Source of the DNA: Senimuribacter intestinalis
GTDB lineage: Bacteria > Bacillota > Clostridia > Peptostreptococcales > Anaerovoracaceae
Assembly: GCA_943192975.1 (NCBI GenBank)
Contig: CALPCJ010000011.1
Coordinates: 1-64,000 of the forward strand
DNA: 64,000 nt
Direction: 5' to 3'
Shown: positions 1-8,495 of the stretch, piece by piece
Layout: every line of letters starts with the position of its first letter
Numbering within the stretch: position 1 is the first letter of the stretch
Notes under the pieces: model-generated
Seen by the model: only the letters and a program-made list of their open reading frames with translations
What the model was told of the DNA's origin: nothing
The model's database searches: none
Program-made: the position numbers and the translations under genes

Positions 1-184
1 TCGTTCACTTCGCTGTCCCTTTTTCTACGCTTCGCTATACTTTCCGCCCTTTGGGCGAAAAGTATAGAAAAACGGCAACGTTCGCTTTGCTCTCTCCTCC
101 GTTCTCTTCGTTCACTTCGCTGTCCCTTTTTCTACGCTTCGCTATACTTTCCGCCCTTTGGGCGAAAAGTATAGAAAAACGGCA
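1..184. repeat. Two direct copies of a repeat with 107-bp period
   Basis: Positions 1-77 are repeated at 108-184 with essentially no differences, so the period is 107 bp; the first copy may begin before the window. Each copy carries an inverted repeat (35-67 and 142-174: CTATACTTT-CCGCCC / GGGCG-AAAAGTATAG). The repeat lies on the 3' side of the minus-strand RNA at 181-362. I see no gene in it. The reading frames that run through both copies are a product of the repetition. Confidence 0.8.
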
Positions 185-364
185 TTGCAGTTGTCTGGCT
201 GACCTGGTCTTTGCCCCCACACTTGCCTTTACCGGGATTTTCCCGAGGACTTACATCTAAGCTACGCCATGATCACTGCCGCCTTGCGGATCAGCTTACG
301 TGGATCCCTTTGCCCGTAACTGGCTTGGATTTTCAACCACAGACCCAGACAACTGCAACGCCGT
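179..364 (-). ncRNA. Structured RNA, probable raiA-motif RNA
   Basis: On the minus strand the two ends pair into a closing stem of about 20 bp (179-198 with 345-364; the core is GGCGTTGCAGTTGTCTGG against CCAGACAACTGCAATGCC). Inside are nested stems, including TAAGCT...AGCTTA enclosing CCGC-AAG-GCGG, and a GGGAAAATCCC hairpin. The RNA directly follows comFC on the same strand. The raiA motif is a conserved RNA of Clostridia and Actinobacteria that usually lies upstream of raiA/hpf, and raiA commonly follows comFC, so the position fits. raiA itself would lie beyond the left edge. Structure is read directly from the sequence; the family name is inferred from size and context, not from a covariance model. 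Confidence 0.65.
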
Positions 365-377
365 CTCTTCTTATTTT

Positions 378-1103
378 TTATTTTGCTGCAAATGCCAAAA
401 AATACACGATTTCAGGCTGTGCAGAAAGCAGTGCCTCATAACAGGCATTCGCCGTACTTCCGGTCGTATAAAAATCATCAAGCAGCAGAATTTTCTTTTC
501 CTTTAACAGTGTACCATATTTTGAGTTATATGCAAACTTTCCTTTTACATTTAATTGCCGCTCCGTAGGACTTAAGCCTCGCATAGGCTGGGTATTTCCA
601 GTTCGCAAAAGAGCATCTTTCAGGCAAGGCTTTCCCAGCAGCCTCCCCAGGTGCTGCCCCATAAGCGCCGCATGATTAAAGCCCCTCTGCCGCTCCTTTT
701 CGAAAAACATAGGAACCGGCACAATCATATCAAAGACAAGGCGTGCCAGATTCAGCCGATCCGCCATCATCTGCGCCAAATCCCGTGCAATGTACTTTTT
801 CCCGTTATATTTTAGGGAGAAAATGAGCCTGCGTTCATAAAGACCATACTGGGTGCAGCGCAAAGACAAAAATGGAACCGATCCGCCAGCAACACCAGCT
901 ATGCCATCACCGCCTGCAAACTTAACTTTTTGCGGTGGCTGCCCATCCCATCTGATATGCGCCATGCAGTGGTCACATAAATGGTAAGTTCTGCTTTCAT
1001 CAATGATATTGCCACAGCAGATACAGTAAAGTGCCGGTGGATACAGCAAATCCAGTCCTTTTGAGATCATTGCGCGGGCAGCGCCTGTTGCTGCATTTTT
1101 CAA
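378..1103 (-). CDS. comFC: ComFC-family phosphoribosyltransferase-like competence protein
   Basis: This is a 241-aa ComF/GntX-family protein. The N-terminus holds a zinc-finger-like pair of cysteine motifs (CICC at 27-30, CDHC at 43-46), and the C-terminus holds the PRPP-binding signature ILLLDDFYTTGST at 205-217. In transformable bacteria ComFC acts in the cytoplasm in handling incoming single-stranded DNA; in many anaerobes it is kept without proven competence. The start is TTG at 1103, overlapping the recD2 stop by 4 nt (TTGA), with GGAGGT 9 nt upstream. It is the last gene of yhaM-cca-recD2-comFC and is followed by the structured RNA at 179-364. Confidence 0.88.
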   Translation of the reverse strand: MKNAATGAARAMISKGLDLLYPPALYCICCGNIIDESRTYHLCDHCMAHIRWDGQPPQKVKFAGGDGIAGVAGGSVPFLSLRCTQYGLYERRLIFSLKYNGKKYIARDLAQMMADRLNLARLVFDMIVPVPMFFEKERQRGFNHAALMGQHLGRLLGKPCLKDALLRTGNTQPMRGLSPTERQLNVKGKFAYNSKYGTLLKEKKILLLDDFYTTGSTANACYEALLSAQPEIVYFLAFAAK

Positions 1104-3319
1104 CCTATGCCCACCTCCAGCAACTCTTCTAATCTGTACCGAAGCCCGGAATAGCGCATTTTAATTCGGTTGTTGTCAATCATGGCATTCATCTTCTGTT
1201 CCCCGCCTACCAGCACGACTACCTGCTTGCCTCGAGTCACCGCCGTGTACAAAAGATTTCTAGTCGCCAACATCGGCGGAAACCAAGAGATAGGCATAAC
1301 TACGATTGGAAATTCACTGCCCTGACTTTTGTGTACCGTAATGGCGTAAGCAAGTTCCAGTTCATCAAGCTGAGAAAATTCGTAGGTCACATACTTGTCC
1401 TCATCAAAGATGACTGTCATCTGATTGTATTCTTTGTCGATTTTTTCTATGAAACCCACATCGCCGTTAAAGACGCCTTGCCCCTCTGAAAAGTCTCGCC
1501 TCTTCTTCCAACCGATTTCGTAGTTGTTACGAATCTGCATAACTTTGTCGTTTTCGCGGAAAAGTTTATCGCCGAACTTCTTTTCTGTCAAATCTTCCCG
1601 CGGCGGATTCAAAGCCTCCTGCAGCACTTTATTCAACGCGATACAGCCAAGCGCGCCTTTTCGAACCGGCGTCAAAAGCTGAATATCCCGCACCGGCACA
1701 ATGCCTTCATAATAAGCTGAAAGACGCTTTGTAATCAGCTGCACCAATAGATCCACAATCTGCTTTTCCGAAGCCCGCTCCATAAAGAAGAAATCCTTGT
1801 CCTTGCTGTTGACAAAAGGATATTCACCCTCGTTGATTCGATGGGCGTTTACTACAATCATACTTTCCTGCGCCTGACGAAAAATCTCTTTTAGCTTTAC
1901 GGTATGGACGTACTCGCTTTCTATGATATCCCTAAGCACGTTGCCCGCGCCCACAGAAGGCAGCTGATCGTAGTCGCCTACCATAATTAGACGAGTACCC
2001 GGTTTAATCGCTTCAGTTAGCCCCTGCATTAAAAGCAGATCAATCATGGAAGCCTCGTCCACAATTACCACATCGTATTTCAACGGGTCTTCACTAGTTT
2101 TCCCAAAGCGCATAGTGTCCTCTTCCGAGGAGTAATAGTATTCCAAAAGACGGTGCACCGTAGAAGCATAGTGCCCGCTGGTTTCCGTAATTCTTTTTGC
2201 CGCCCTGCCAGTCGGCGCAGCGATTGCCACTTTAAACTGACTTTGCTCAAAGATATTGATCAGGGTATTGATAATAGTGGTCTTTCCTGTGCCGGGACCA
2301 CCTGTAATGACTGAAATTCCGCTGGTCAAGGAACTTTTGACTGCACTGACTTGCTGAGCGGAAAGCTCAATTCCCGTCTGTCTCTGAGTCATGGAAATCA
2401 TACTGTCGATGTCCACAGAAAGAGACTTAAGCCCCGCATTTTCAATAGCTGCCAAATTTCGACAAATCTTCTGTTCCGCCAAATAATAGACGTACAGATA
2501 TACTACGGTCTGCCCTTTCAGTGTATCCAGCTGAATCTCCCCTTCAAAAGCCATATCCACCATATTCTCATAAACCAACTGTCTGGACACGTCAAGAAGC
2601 TGTCCAACCCTTTCACAAAGCTCTTCCTGCGGCATATAAGTGTTTCCTTCTCCCGCAAAATAGCTAAGTCCGTACTTAATTCCGCTCCTGATTCTGAAAG
2701 GGCTTTCCGGTTCAATACCCATCTTTGCAGCGATATTATCCGCTTTGTGAAAGCCAATTCCGTACACCTCTTCCACCAGCCTGTAAGGATTTTCGCTAAT
2801 CAGTTCCACAGCGTCGGCACCGTAAACTTTGTAGAGTTTCAAGGCGTACTCTGCAGAAACACCATATTCCTGAAAAAACATGGACACCTCCGCAAATTCC
2901 CTGTGGGCTGCAAATGCCTCAGCAATTGCTTCGGCTTTTTTCGGTCCGATTCCGCTGACAAGGGTCAATCTGTGCGGCTCCCTCTCCATAATTTCAAAAG
3001 TATCCTCGCCGAACTTTGCCACAATAGCAGACGCCATCTTTGGACCGATTCCTCTGATAACCCCGGAAGCAAGAAAACCTTCAATACCTGCGATTCCAGT
3101 CGGCAGCACCTCTTCAAACTCAGAAAAAGCAAACTGCTCCCCATAAGTGGGATGCACCTTAAAGGTTCCCCGAAGCTTGTACCGGAAGCCCGGCGCACAA
3201 GAAGGAAGACTGCCGACCACAGTAAAGTATTCATCGTCAGTCTCCATGATGGCAATGGTATATCCGTTGTCCTCATTATGAAAAATAATTTCGGTGATAA
3301 TCCCTTGCTTTTCTTCCAT
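1100..3319 (-). CDS. recD2: RecD2-type 5'-3' DNA helicase
   Basis: This superfamily 1B helicase acts in DNA repair and replication-fork maintenance in bacteria that lack RecBC. N-terminal OB-like and helix-hairpin-helix segments (GVIRGIGPK near 90 and VSGIGPKKAE near 126) precede the motor core. Walker A is GPGTGKTT near 345-352 and Walker B is VVIVDEAS. The C-terminus has the UvrD-like ending with LAYAITVHKSQGSEF. An in-frame GTG at 3331 would add four residues, but ATG 3319 overlaps the cca stop as TAATG and looks like a coupled start. The length (739 aa) is normal for RecD2. It is the third gene of the operon and overlaps comFC. Confidence 0.93.
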   Translation of the reverse strand: MEEKQGIITEIIFHNEDNGYTIAIMETDDEYFTVVGSLPSCAPGFRYKLRGTFKVHPTYGEQFAFSEFEEVLPTGIAGIEGFLASGVIRGIGPKMASAIVAKFGEDTFEIMEREPHRLTLVSGIGPKKAEAIAEAFAAHREFAEVSMFFQEYGVSAEYALKLYKVYGADAVELISENPYRLVEEVYGIGFHKADNIAAKMGIEPESPFRIRSGIKYGLSYFAGEGNTYMPQEELCERVGQLLDVSRQLVYENMVDMAFEGEIQLDTLKGQTVVYLYVYYLAEQKICRNLAAIENAGLKSLSVDIDSMISMTQRQTGIELSAQQVSAVKSSLTSGISVITGGPGTGKTTIINTLINIFEQSQFKVAIAAPTGRAAKRITETSGHYASTVHRLLEYYYSSEEDTMRFGKTSEDPLKYDVVIVDEASMIDLLLMQGLTEAIKPGTRLIMVGDYDQLPSVGAGNVLRDIIESEYVHTVKLKEIFRQAQESMIVVNAHRINEGEYPFVNSKDKDFFFMERASEKQIVDLLVQLITKRLSAYYEGIVPVRDIQLLTPVRKGALGCIALNKVLQEALNPPREDLTEKKFGDKLFRENDKVMQIRNNYEIGWKKRRDFSEGQGVFNGDVGFIEKIDKEYNQMTVIFDEDKYVTYEFSQLDELELAYAITVHKSQGSEFPIVVMPISWFPPMLATRNLLYTAVTRGKQVVVLVGGEQKMNAMIDNNRIKMRYSGLRYRLEELLEVGIG

Positions 3320-4608
3320 TATTTTACCCACTTAACGTATCTGGTCTTTGCCGCCAGTTTATTCTTCGAGTATTTCTTTGCATATTTCAACAGCACGTCT
3401 CTATGATTATTTGCAGGATTCTTATGTACCAGAGCAGCTACCTGCTCTAAAAGCTCCGCCGCTTTTTCTGCGGAATCGGTAATACCCGCCTCCATAATGT
3501 CATTGGCATCAATGACCAAATCCTCTACGAATACCGGTTCGTTGCCGGAAATGATCTTCTTCATCATGTAGTTTCTGGATTCAATTTTCAGGCTCGGCTG
3601 GTCGTAAACAATGCGCATAGCCTTAGATAGATTGTGCAGATAATTGTAACGTTCATTTCCATATTTAAACAGGAACTTTTTGAATTCCATGTCAGTGTTG
3701 AGAAAGTTAATATCAATAATACGTTCCACACCATCTTTCAAGTGTTCCTCCGTCTTCTTATCAAACTGCAATCTCTCAATGGCAGCCAGCGCCCGCTTCT
3801 TGGTAATCGCAGTATAGACAAGTCCCAGCCTTCTGGTTCTCACCGGCCTAGTTTTATCGATATTATCGCATACAGTCTTAAAAGCATTGGTGTCAGACAT
3901 GGACATCCTGCCTGCCACATCTTCACCTAAAATTACTGCCATCAGGCCAGTTCCAGTCAGCATTTTCAGACCTTTTCCCGCATGATCCGATATCAGAAGA
4001 TTTTCAAATTCCTCACGCACGGACGCTACATCGCCGCTGTCTGTCTGTGCAAGCAAAACTCGCCAGTGATTACCTATTGCTTCAAAGATGCTTTTGTGCA
4101 GGTCAAAATCCAGTTCCGCCGCAATTCTTACAGCCTCCAGCATATGAATCGGTTCTTTCTCAAAAACCTCCTCGCAGGATTCCACCGTCCGAATCAGCCT
4201 GGCTCGAATATCATCCCTGCCGCCATATGGGTCGACCAAAGTTCTTTCCGGATTATCCGCAATAGCGTTAACCGTAAACACCATCTCTTTCAGCGCCTCT
4301 TCAATGGTCCCCTCAAAGTTTCTGACATCAACAATACAGCCGTCGATGACAACAGGTTCGTCTTCATCCTTTGCCGGCACTTCATAGGTAAAATCCAGCC
4401 GTATTGACTGCTTCCCTTCGTCCAGTAGCTGACAGTCTGGAAAAATTCTCTGCAAATCAGCAAGGGTCGCCTTTGTCAGCAAATCCCAGTCGTACACCTT
4501 TTCGCCCATGATTTGACCGCGAACACATTCCCCCGCTGCGTAGGTTTCAAAACCCTCTTTTTCCAGTGTCTTCAGTGTCCTCAGCACATCCTTGTCGAAT
4601 TTAATCAC
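3319..4608 (-). CDS. cca: CCA-adding tRNA nucleotidyltransferase / poly(A) polymerase family
   Basis: This class II nucleotidyltransferase of 429 aa probably adds or repairs the CCA end of tRNAs. The catalytic DxD pair is present as YDWDLLTKA, and the family block FTVNAIADNPERTLVDPYGGRDDI follows, with an RNA-binding helical C-terminus. The motif usually written GGxVRD reads AGECVRG here, so the aspartate after the arginine is missing, which is unusual. The start is GTG at 4608, overlapping the yhaM stop by 4 nt, with GGAGG 9 nt upstream. A poly(A) polymerase role cannot be excluded from sequence alone. Confidence 0.82.
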   Translation of the reverse strand: MIKFDKDVLRTLKTLEKEGFETYAAGECVRGQIMGEKVYDWDLLTKATLADLQRIFPDCQLLDEGKQSIRLDFTYEVPAKDEDEPVVIDGCIVDVRNFEGTIEEALKEMVFTVNAIADNPERTLVDPYGGRDDIRARLIRTVESCEEVFEKEPIHMLEAVRIAAELDFDLHKSIFEAIGNHWRVLLAQTDSGDVASVREEFENLLISDHAGKGLKMLTGTGLMAVILGEDVAGRMSMSDTNAFKTVCDNIDKTRPVRTRRLGLVYTAITKKRALAAIERLQFDKKTEEHLKDGVERIIDINFLNTDMEFKKFLFKYGNERYNYLHNLSKAMRIVYDQPSLKIESRNYMMKKIISGNEPVFVEDLVIDANDIMEAGITDSAEKAAELLEQVAALVHKNPANNHRDVLLKYAKKYSKNKLAAKTRYVKWVK

Positions 4609-5582
4609 TTCTGCGTTCCTCCATCTTCTGTGGGTTTATAAATTCTGCGATTATCCAGCGTCCAAATTCTATCGGAAAATTCGCCCGGCGCAACACCTCT
4701 AAGCGCATCCTCCATATCAAACATTCTGGCATCTAAAATATCTAAATAGTGCAGCACCTCCGCTTCCGGAAACAGGGGCTTCTTTGGACTTCCAAACTCC
4801 GGTTCGTAGTGATGGGCTAAAATCATATGTTCCAGCATCAGTGTTTTCTCTTCGCTAAAGCCGAGATCTCGGCAGGTTCGATCCAAAAACTTTACACCCT
4901 GCACGATATGCCCTAGCATCTGTCCCTCAAAGGAATATCCCGGTGACACCCCGTACTCATTGGACAGAATCTCATTAAGTTTTTCAATATCATGAAGGAT
5001 TACACCAGTTGCCACTAAATCTCTATTCAAATTGGTATAGACCTCGCAGACGCGAAGCCCTGTCATCAGCATTCTCTTTACGTGATACAAAAGACCGCCG
5101 TACTCTGCGTGATGATTCTTGGACGCTGCCGGATAGTACAGAAGTCTCTCTTTGTTTTCTGAAAGCACCTTTGTGCAAAGAGCACGCAAATCTTTATCCT
5201 CCATGGATTCTGCCACAGAGTAAATATAGCTATACATCTCTTCTGAGTCCTCTGGCGCAGCCTTAACATATTCAGATATTTCAAGGGCGTCCTCTGAGTT
5301 GGCAGCTCTGATTCTGCTGATTCTAAGCTGACTCTGCCCCTGCCACTCGGTAACCTGCGCTCTGACCTTAATCAGATCCCCCTCCTTCATGCCGGATAAG
5401 AGTTCCAGTTCATCATCCGGAATCTCCCATTTCTTGCCGTTTACCTCGCCACTCTTATCGCCCAGCACTACATCAAAGTACTGTTTCTTGTTAGCGCCAA
5501 CCTTGATGTTGGCACTCTTTACCATAAAAAAATCTGTAATTTCGGATTGTCCTTTCAAATCCGCCGCATAAAATTGTTTCAT
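4605..5582 (-). CDS. yhaM: 3'-5' exoribonuclease YhaM family (OB fold plus HD domain)
   Basis: This 325-aa protein has an N-terminal OB-fold (residues about 15-95) and a C-terminal HD metal-dependent domain with H157/H158, H167, HD at 197-198 and a later HH pair in ILAHHYEP. YhaM degrades RNA, and in some reports single-stranded DNA, from the 3' end. The ATG at 5582 is preceded by GGAGA at 8 nt. It leads an operon of four tightly packed, mostly overlapping genes (yhaM, cca, recD2, comFC) joining RNA maturation with DNA repair. Its promoter must lie just upstream, partly within the terminator hairpin of the preceding kinase gene, where a TATAAT is visible. Confidence 0.88.
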   Translation of the reverse strand: MKQFYAADLKGQSEITDFFMVKSANIKVGANKKQYFDVVLGDKSGEVNGKKWEIPDDELELLSGMKEGDLIKVRAQVTEWQGQSQLRISRIRAANSEDALEISEYVKAAPEDSEEMYSYIYSVAESMEDKDLRALCTKVLSENKERLLYYPAASKNHHAEYGGLLYHVKRMLMTGLRVCEVYTNLNRDLVATGVILHDIEKLNEILSNEYGVSPGYSFEGQMLGHIVQGVKFLDRTCRDLGFSEEKTLMLEHMILAHHYEPEFGSPKKPLFPEAEVLHYLDILDARMFDMEDALRGVAPGEFSDRIWTLDNRRIYKPTEDGGTQK

Positions 5583-5597
5583 TCAATCGTCTCCATC

Positions 5598-5650
5598 AAA
5601 AAAATCACTACACTAATTATATAACATTTGGTCCAATTAGTATAGTGATT
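5598..5650 (-). terminator. Intrinsic terminator after the histidine kinase gene
   Basis: A near-perfect 16-bp inverted repeat (5603-5618 and 5635-5650, one mismatch) is followed on the minus strand by seven T residues. It ends only about 15 nt before the yhaM start, so it also forms part of the yhaM upstream region. Confidence 0.8.
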
Positions 5651-5671
5651 AAATTGTGAAGAAATTTTCCC

Positions 5672-7309
5672 TTATATCGCTTTTTCAAGAGCCACTCTAG
5701 CTTTGAACAGGTCACCGTCGATAGTAAGTTCAAATTTTCCGTTCATCAGGCTGGTCAAATCTTTTGCAATCGCAAGGCCTAGCCCGCTTCCTTCCGTATT
5801 TCTGGACTCATCGCCCCGCTTAAACCGCTCCATCAGCTCGTCAGCACTGATGTTCAGCTGTTCCTTGGACATGTTCTTAACGTCCAAATAAATCATGTTC
5901 TTTTCTTCTAAAATGTCAATGTAAACTCTGCTGGCCGGCAGTGCATATTTGCTCACATTGGTCAAAAGATTTTCTATGACTCTCCACAGAAGCTGGCCGT
6001 CCGCCATCACGTAGATGGAATCCGCTTTATTGGTAAAAATCACGTCAAGATTGTTTTCGGACAGCCGTTCTTCCATCTCAGCCATTGCCTGATTGACAAT
6101 CGAAGTCATTTCAATCTTCGCAATTTCCACAGGAATATTGCCGCTGGAAGCCTTTGCTGCCTCAAATAAATCTTCTGTGAGTTTCCGTAGCCTTCTTGTC
6201 TTCTCATCGATAATCTCCAGATACATCGGCGCATTTTCACTGTCCAGTCCTTCCGTCTTGAGTAAATCCACATAGGACACCATGGAAGTCAGCGGCGTGC
6301 GCAAATCGTGAGAAACGTTTGAAATCAAGTCAATTTTCATTCTCTGATTCTTCAGCTTATCCATCACGGCGATATTCATGGCTTCTGAAATTTCGTTAAC
6401 ACTCATGGCAAGACGATCAAGTTCTCCTCCATCCGTCACAGGGATTTTATAATCTAAATTGCCCCGCTTAATCTGATTGACTCCTTCTTTAACTTCGCAG
6501 TACTTCTTCACCCATTTAGGAATAAAGATAAAGATGAAAATCAATACCGGTATCATTCCCAGCCATGTCGCGGAAAGCAGCACTGCCACGATGGCTGTAA
6601 CCATGACTTTCCAGAACACTTCATCGCTGGCAGCAATTGCATCTGCAATATAGCAGACTAGCTTTCCGATAATGGTATGCCGCCAGAAAGACCTGGTCTT
6701 CAGTTTTTTAACAAGGGACTGCAGCAGTATGAGAAATACGCCCATCAGAAAGAGATTTCCAGCAATACAGAAGAACAACTCCAGCCATCTCGGCTCAAAC
6801 TCTGAATTGTAAAAGTAAATATCACTGCTGAACTGCTCCATCTGCTCTTTGTTTAAGAGCCCCAACGCATATTCCTGATACCAATCGCTGCCGCTGAGCC
6901 AATCAACATGAGGCATGCTCATCAGTGCGATGCCGCAAAAGGCAAGAGCACCAACCACAATCTGCACATCGGTAAATATTTTGTCAAACCAGTTCAGTAC
7001 CACACTTCCCATCGCATCTTTTCTGCCTACCTTAACAAGGGACACGATAATTGCTGCAAGGGCTATGATTACCACGCCGATTTCAATCATCCACAATGCC
7101 GATATATGCTCGTCTCCGCCGCGAATTTCAACATGCTGCCAAGTTGTCTCGCCATCTTCTCCTGTTGTCCTGCCATACAGCCCATATTTAATATGGTAAA
7201 CCAGTGCCAGCATACAGCCCACTAAAACAGCTGCTTCTGCGGCTATCACCGCAATCACAGAACTGATGCTGTACGTCAATGTTCTATAGCTTTTCAATTT
7301 TGTATCCAA
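5672..7309 (-). CDS. Membrane sensor histidine kinase (VanS-like)
   Basis: This 545-aa sensor kinase pairs with the response regulator just upstream. There are about five hydrophobic segments (around 12-40, 70-92, 115-132, 176-198 and 236-264), then a HAMP-like linker near 280-312. The dimerisation/phosphoacceptor box SHDLRTP has His334, followed by an N box (ENLLTNVSKYA) and a G box (GSGLGLAIAKDL). The many membrane spans and short outer loops suggest it may sense the membrane or a membrane-bound partner; the signal is unknown. The start is TTG at 7309, overlapping the regulator by 26 nt, with a GGTGGTG-like Shine-Dalgarno sequence. No in-frame ATG lies close by. Confidence 0.88.
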   Translation of the reverse strand: MDTKLKSYRTLTYSISSVIAVIAAEAAVLVGCMLALVYHIKYGLYGRTTGEDGETTWQHVEIRGGDEHISALWMIEIGVVIIALAAIIVSLVKVGRKDAMGSVVLNWFDKIFTDVQIVVGALAFCGIALMSMPHVDWLSGSDWYQEYALGLLNKEQMEQFSSDIYFYNSEFEPRWLELFFCIAGNLFLMGVFLILLQSLVKKLKTRSFWRHTIIGKLVCYIADAIAASDEVFWKVMVTAIVAVLLSATWLGMIPVLIFIFIFIPKWVKKYCEVKEGVNQIKRGNLDYKIPVTDGGELDRLAMSVNEISEAMNIAVMDKLKNQRMKIDLISNVSHDLRTPLTSMVSYVDLLKTEGLDSENAPMYLEIIDEKTRRLRKLTEDLFEAAKASSGNIPVEIAKIEMTSIVNQAMAEMEERLSENNLDVIFTNKADSIYVMADGQLLWRVIENLLTNVSKYALPASRVYIDILEEKNMIYLDVKNMSKEQLNISADELMERFKRGDESRNTEGSGLGLAIAKDLTSLMNGKFELTIDGDLFKARVALEKAI

Positions 7310-7970
7310 TTCCCCACACCACCTTCAAGTACTTTGGATTTTTAGGATTAATTTCTATTTTTTCTCTGATTCTTCTGATGTGGACTGCAACGGTATTTTC
7401 CGGATTGTAAGCAGGTTCGTTCCAAACGTTCTCATAAATCTGCTCCATGGAAAACACTTTTCCCGCATTCTCCGTCAGAAGTTTCAAGATGCCGAACTCC
7501 GTCGGCGTCACGGTGACATACTCCCCATCTATGCGCACCGCCTTTTCATCGTCGTCCACTTCAAGTCCCCCTGTCTTGTAAACCCCGCTCTTTTTCTCCA
7601 TACTTCCAAGATCCACATATCGTCTCAGCTGAGATTTTACTCTGGCAATCAGCTCAAGCGGATTAAAAGGTTTGGTGATATAATCGTCAGCGCCGACGTT
7701 TAACCCCGTGATTTTGTCGTAGTCCTCCGACTTTGCCGAAAGCATGATAATCGGAATATTCTTTTCCTCTCTGATTTTCATGGTTGCCTGCACCCCATCC
7801 ATCTTCGGCATCATTACGTCCATGATAATCAAATGAAGCTGCTGATTTCTGGCATAATTCAAAGCCTCTATCCCATCAAAGGCTTTAAACACCGTATACC
7901 CCTCGTTCCTTAGATAAATCTCAATTGCCCCTGCGATTTCTTTATCATCGTCGCATACCAAAATATTCAT
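7284..7970 (-). CDS. OmpR/PhoB-family response regulator (VanR-like)
   Basis: The receiver domain has the acidic pocket CDDD and phosphoacceptor Asp in IIMDVMMPKMDG (Asp51 from this start), with the conserved KPF lysine motif. The C-terminus is a winged-helix DNA-binding domain with the usual VAVHIRRIREKIE recognition region. The reading frame can start at TTG 7973, but ATG 7970 with GGAG about 10 nt upstream is the better start. It is co-transcribed with the kinase that overlaps it. A pair of TTCTTA(C/A) repeats spaced 11 bp lies about 70-85 bp upstream and may be an autoregulatory site. Confidence 0.92.
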   Translation of the reverse strand: MNILVCDDDKEIAGAIEIYLRNEGYTVFKAFDGIEALNYARNQQLHLIIMDVMMPKMDGVQATMKIREEKNIPIIMLSAKSEDYDKITGLNVGADDYITKPFNPLELIARVKSQLRRYVDLGSMEKKSGVYKTGGLEVDDDEKAVRIDGEYVTVTPTEFGILKLLTENAGKVFSMEQIYENVWNEPAYNPENTVAVHIRRIREKIEINPKNPKYLKVVWGIGYKIEKL

Positions 7971-8037
7971 CAAACCTTAACTCCTTTCGCTTACAACTAT
8001 AGAATAGTCCTGAATTATTACAAAGCGCCCATGGCGT

Positions 8038-8055
8038 TTCTTACGATATTCTTAA
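8038..8055. promoter_or_regulatory. Possible response-regulator binding repeats
   Basis: TTCTTAC (8038-8044) and TTCTTAA (8049-8055) form direct repeats with an 11-bp period. This is the arrangement OmpR/PhoB-type regulators usually bind. They lie upstream of the regulator gene. Function is inferred. Confidence 0.35.
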
Positions 8056-8438
8056 CAAATTGTAACAAGGCATTACGCGGTTGTCAATGCGCCATGCTTC
8101 CAGCATCACGGTAAACGCATGAAAAGTTGCGAACATTAAATTTTAGTACCTGTTCCGTATTTTTGCAAAAAAGGTATCAAAAATTAGGAGTCACTTTATA
8201 CTAGCTAAAAGGTTTTGTGCAAATTAAACGAAATAGAAATGAAATTCTTCGTTCTTTTTTGTTTTTTAAGGGGCTATTTTCGTATAAGTCTTCCATTATC
8301 CAAAAGTTCATTCCTTATTTTTCATATAATAGATAAAATGTTTTGGATATTTTAGTACCTTTTTTGCAAAAAACTCTTAAAAGTACTAATGATGTGTTTC
8401 TTGCGTTTGCCGTGTGTCTGCCTCTAATCAAACCAATC
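8056..8438. other. Intergenic stretch with two related AT-rich repeats
   Basis: This gap between the response regulator and the transpeptidase terminator has no convincing gene. It holds a direct repeat: TTTTAGTACCT followed by TTTTTGCAAAAAA at 8141-8172, and again at 8350-8373, where 8 nt between the two halves are missing. A TTTTAGTAC-like half-site in inverted form follows at 8379-8388. Confidence 0.55.
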
Positions 8439-8471
8439 AAAAAAGCAGGTACACTATAATAGTATACCTGC
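8439..8471 (-). terminator. Intrinsic terminator of the ftsW-pbpA operon
   Basis: An 11-bp stem (8445-8455 with 8461-8471, one G-U pair) is followed on the minus strand by six T residues. Confidence 0.85.
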
Positions 8472-8495
8472 AGAAATTCCGTGCCGTACTTGCGG

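Noticed and set aside
2351..3406. Long plus-strand reading frame of 351 codons
   Set aside because: It is antisense to recD2 and has low-complexity composition with no family motif or ribosome site; recD2 on the minus strand is certain.
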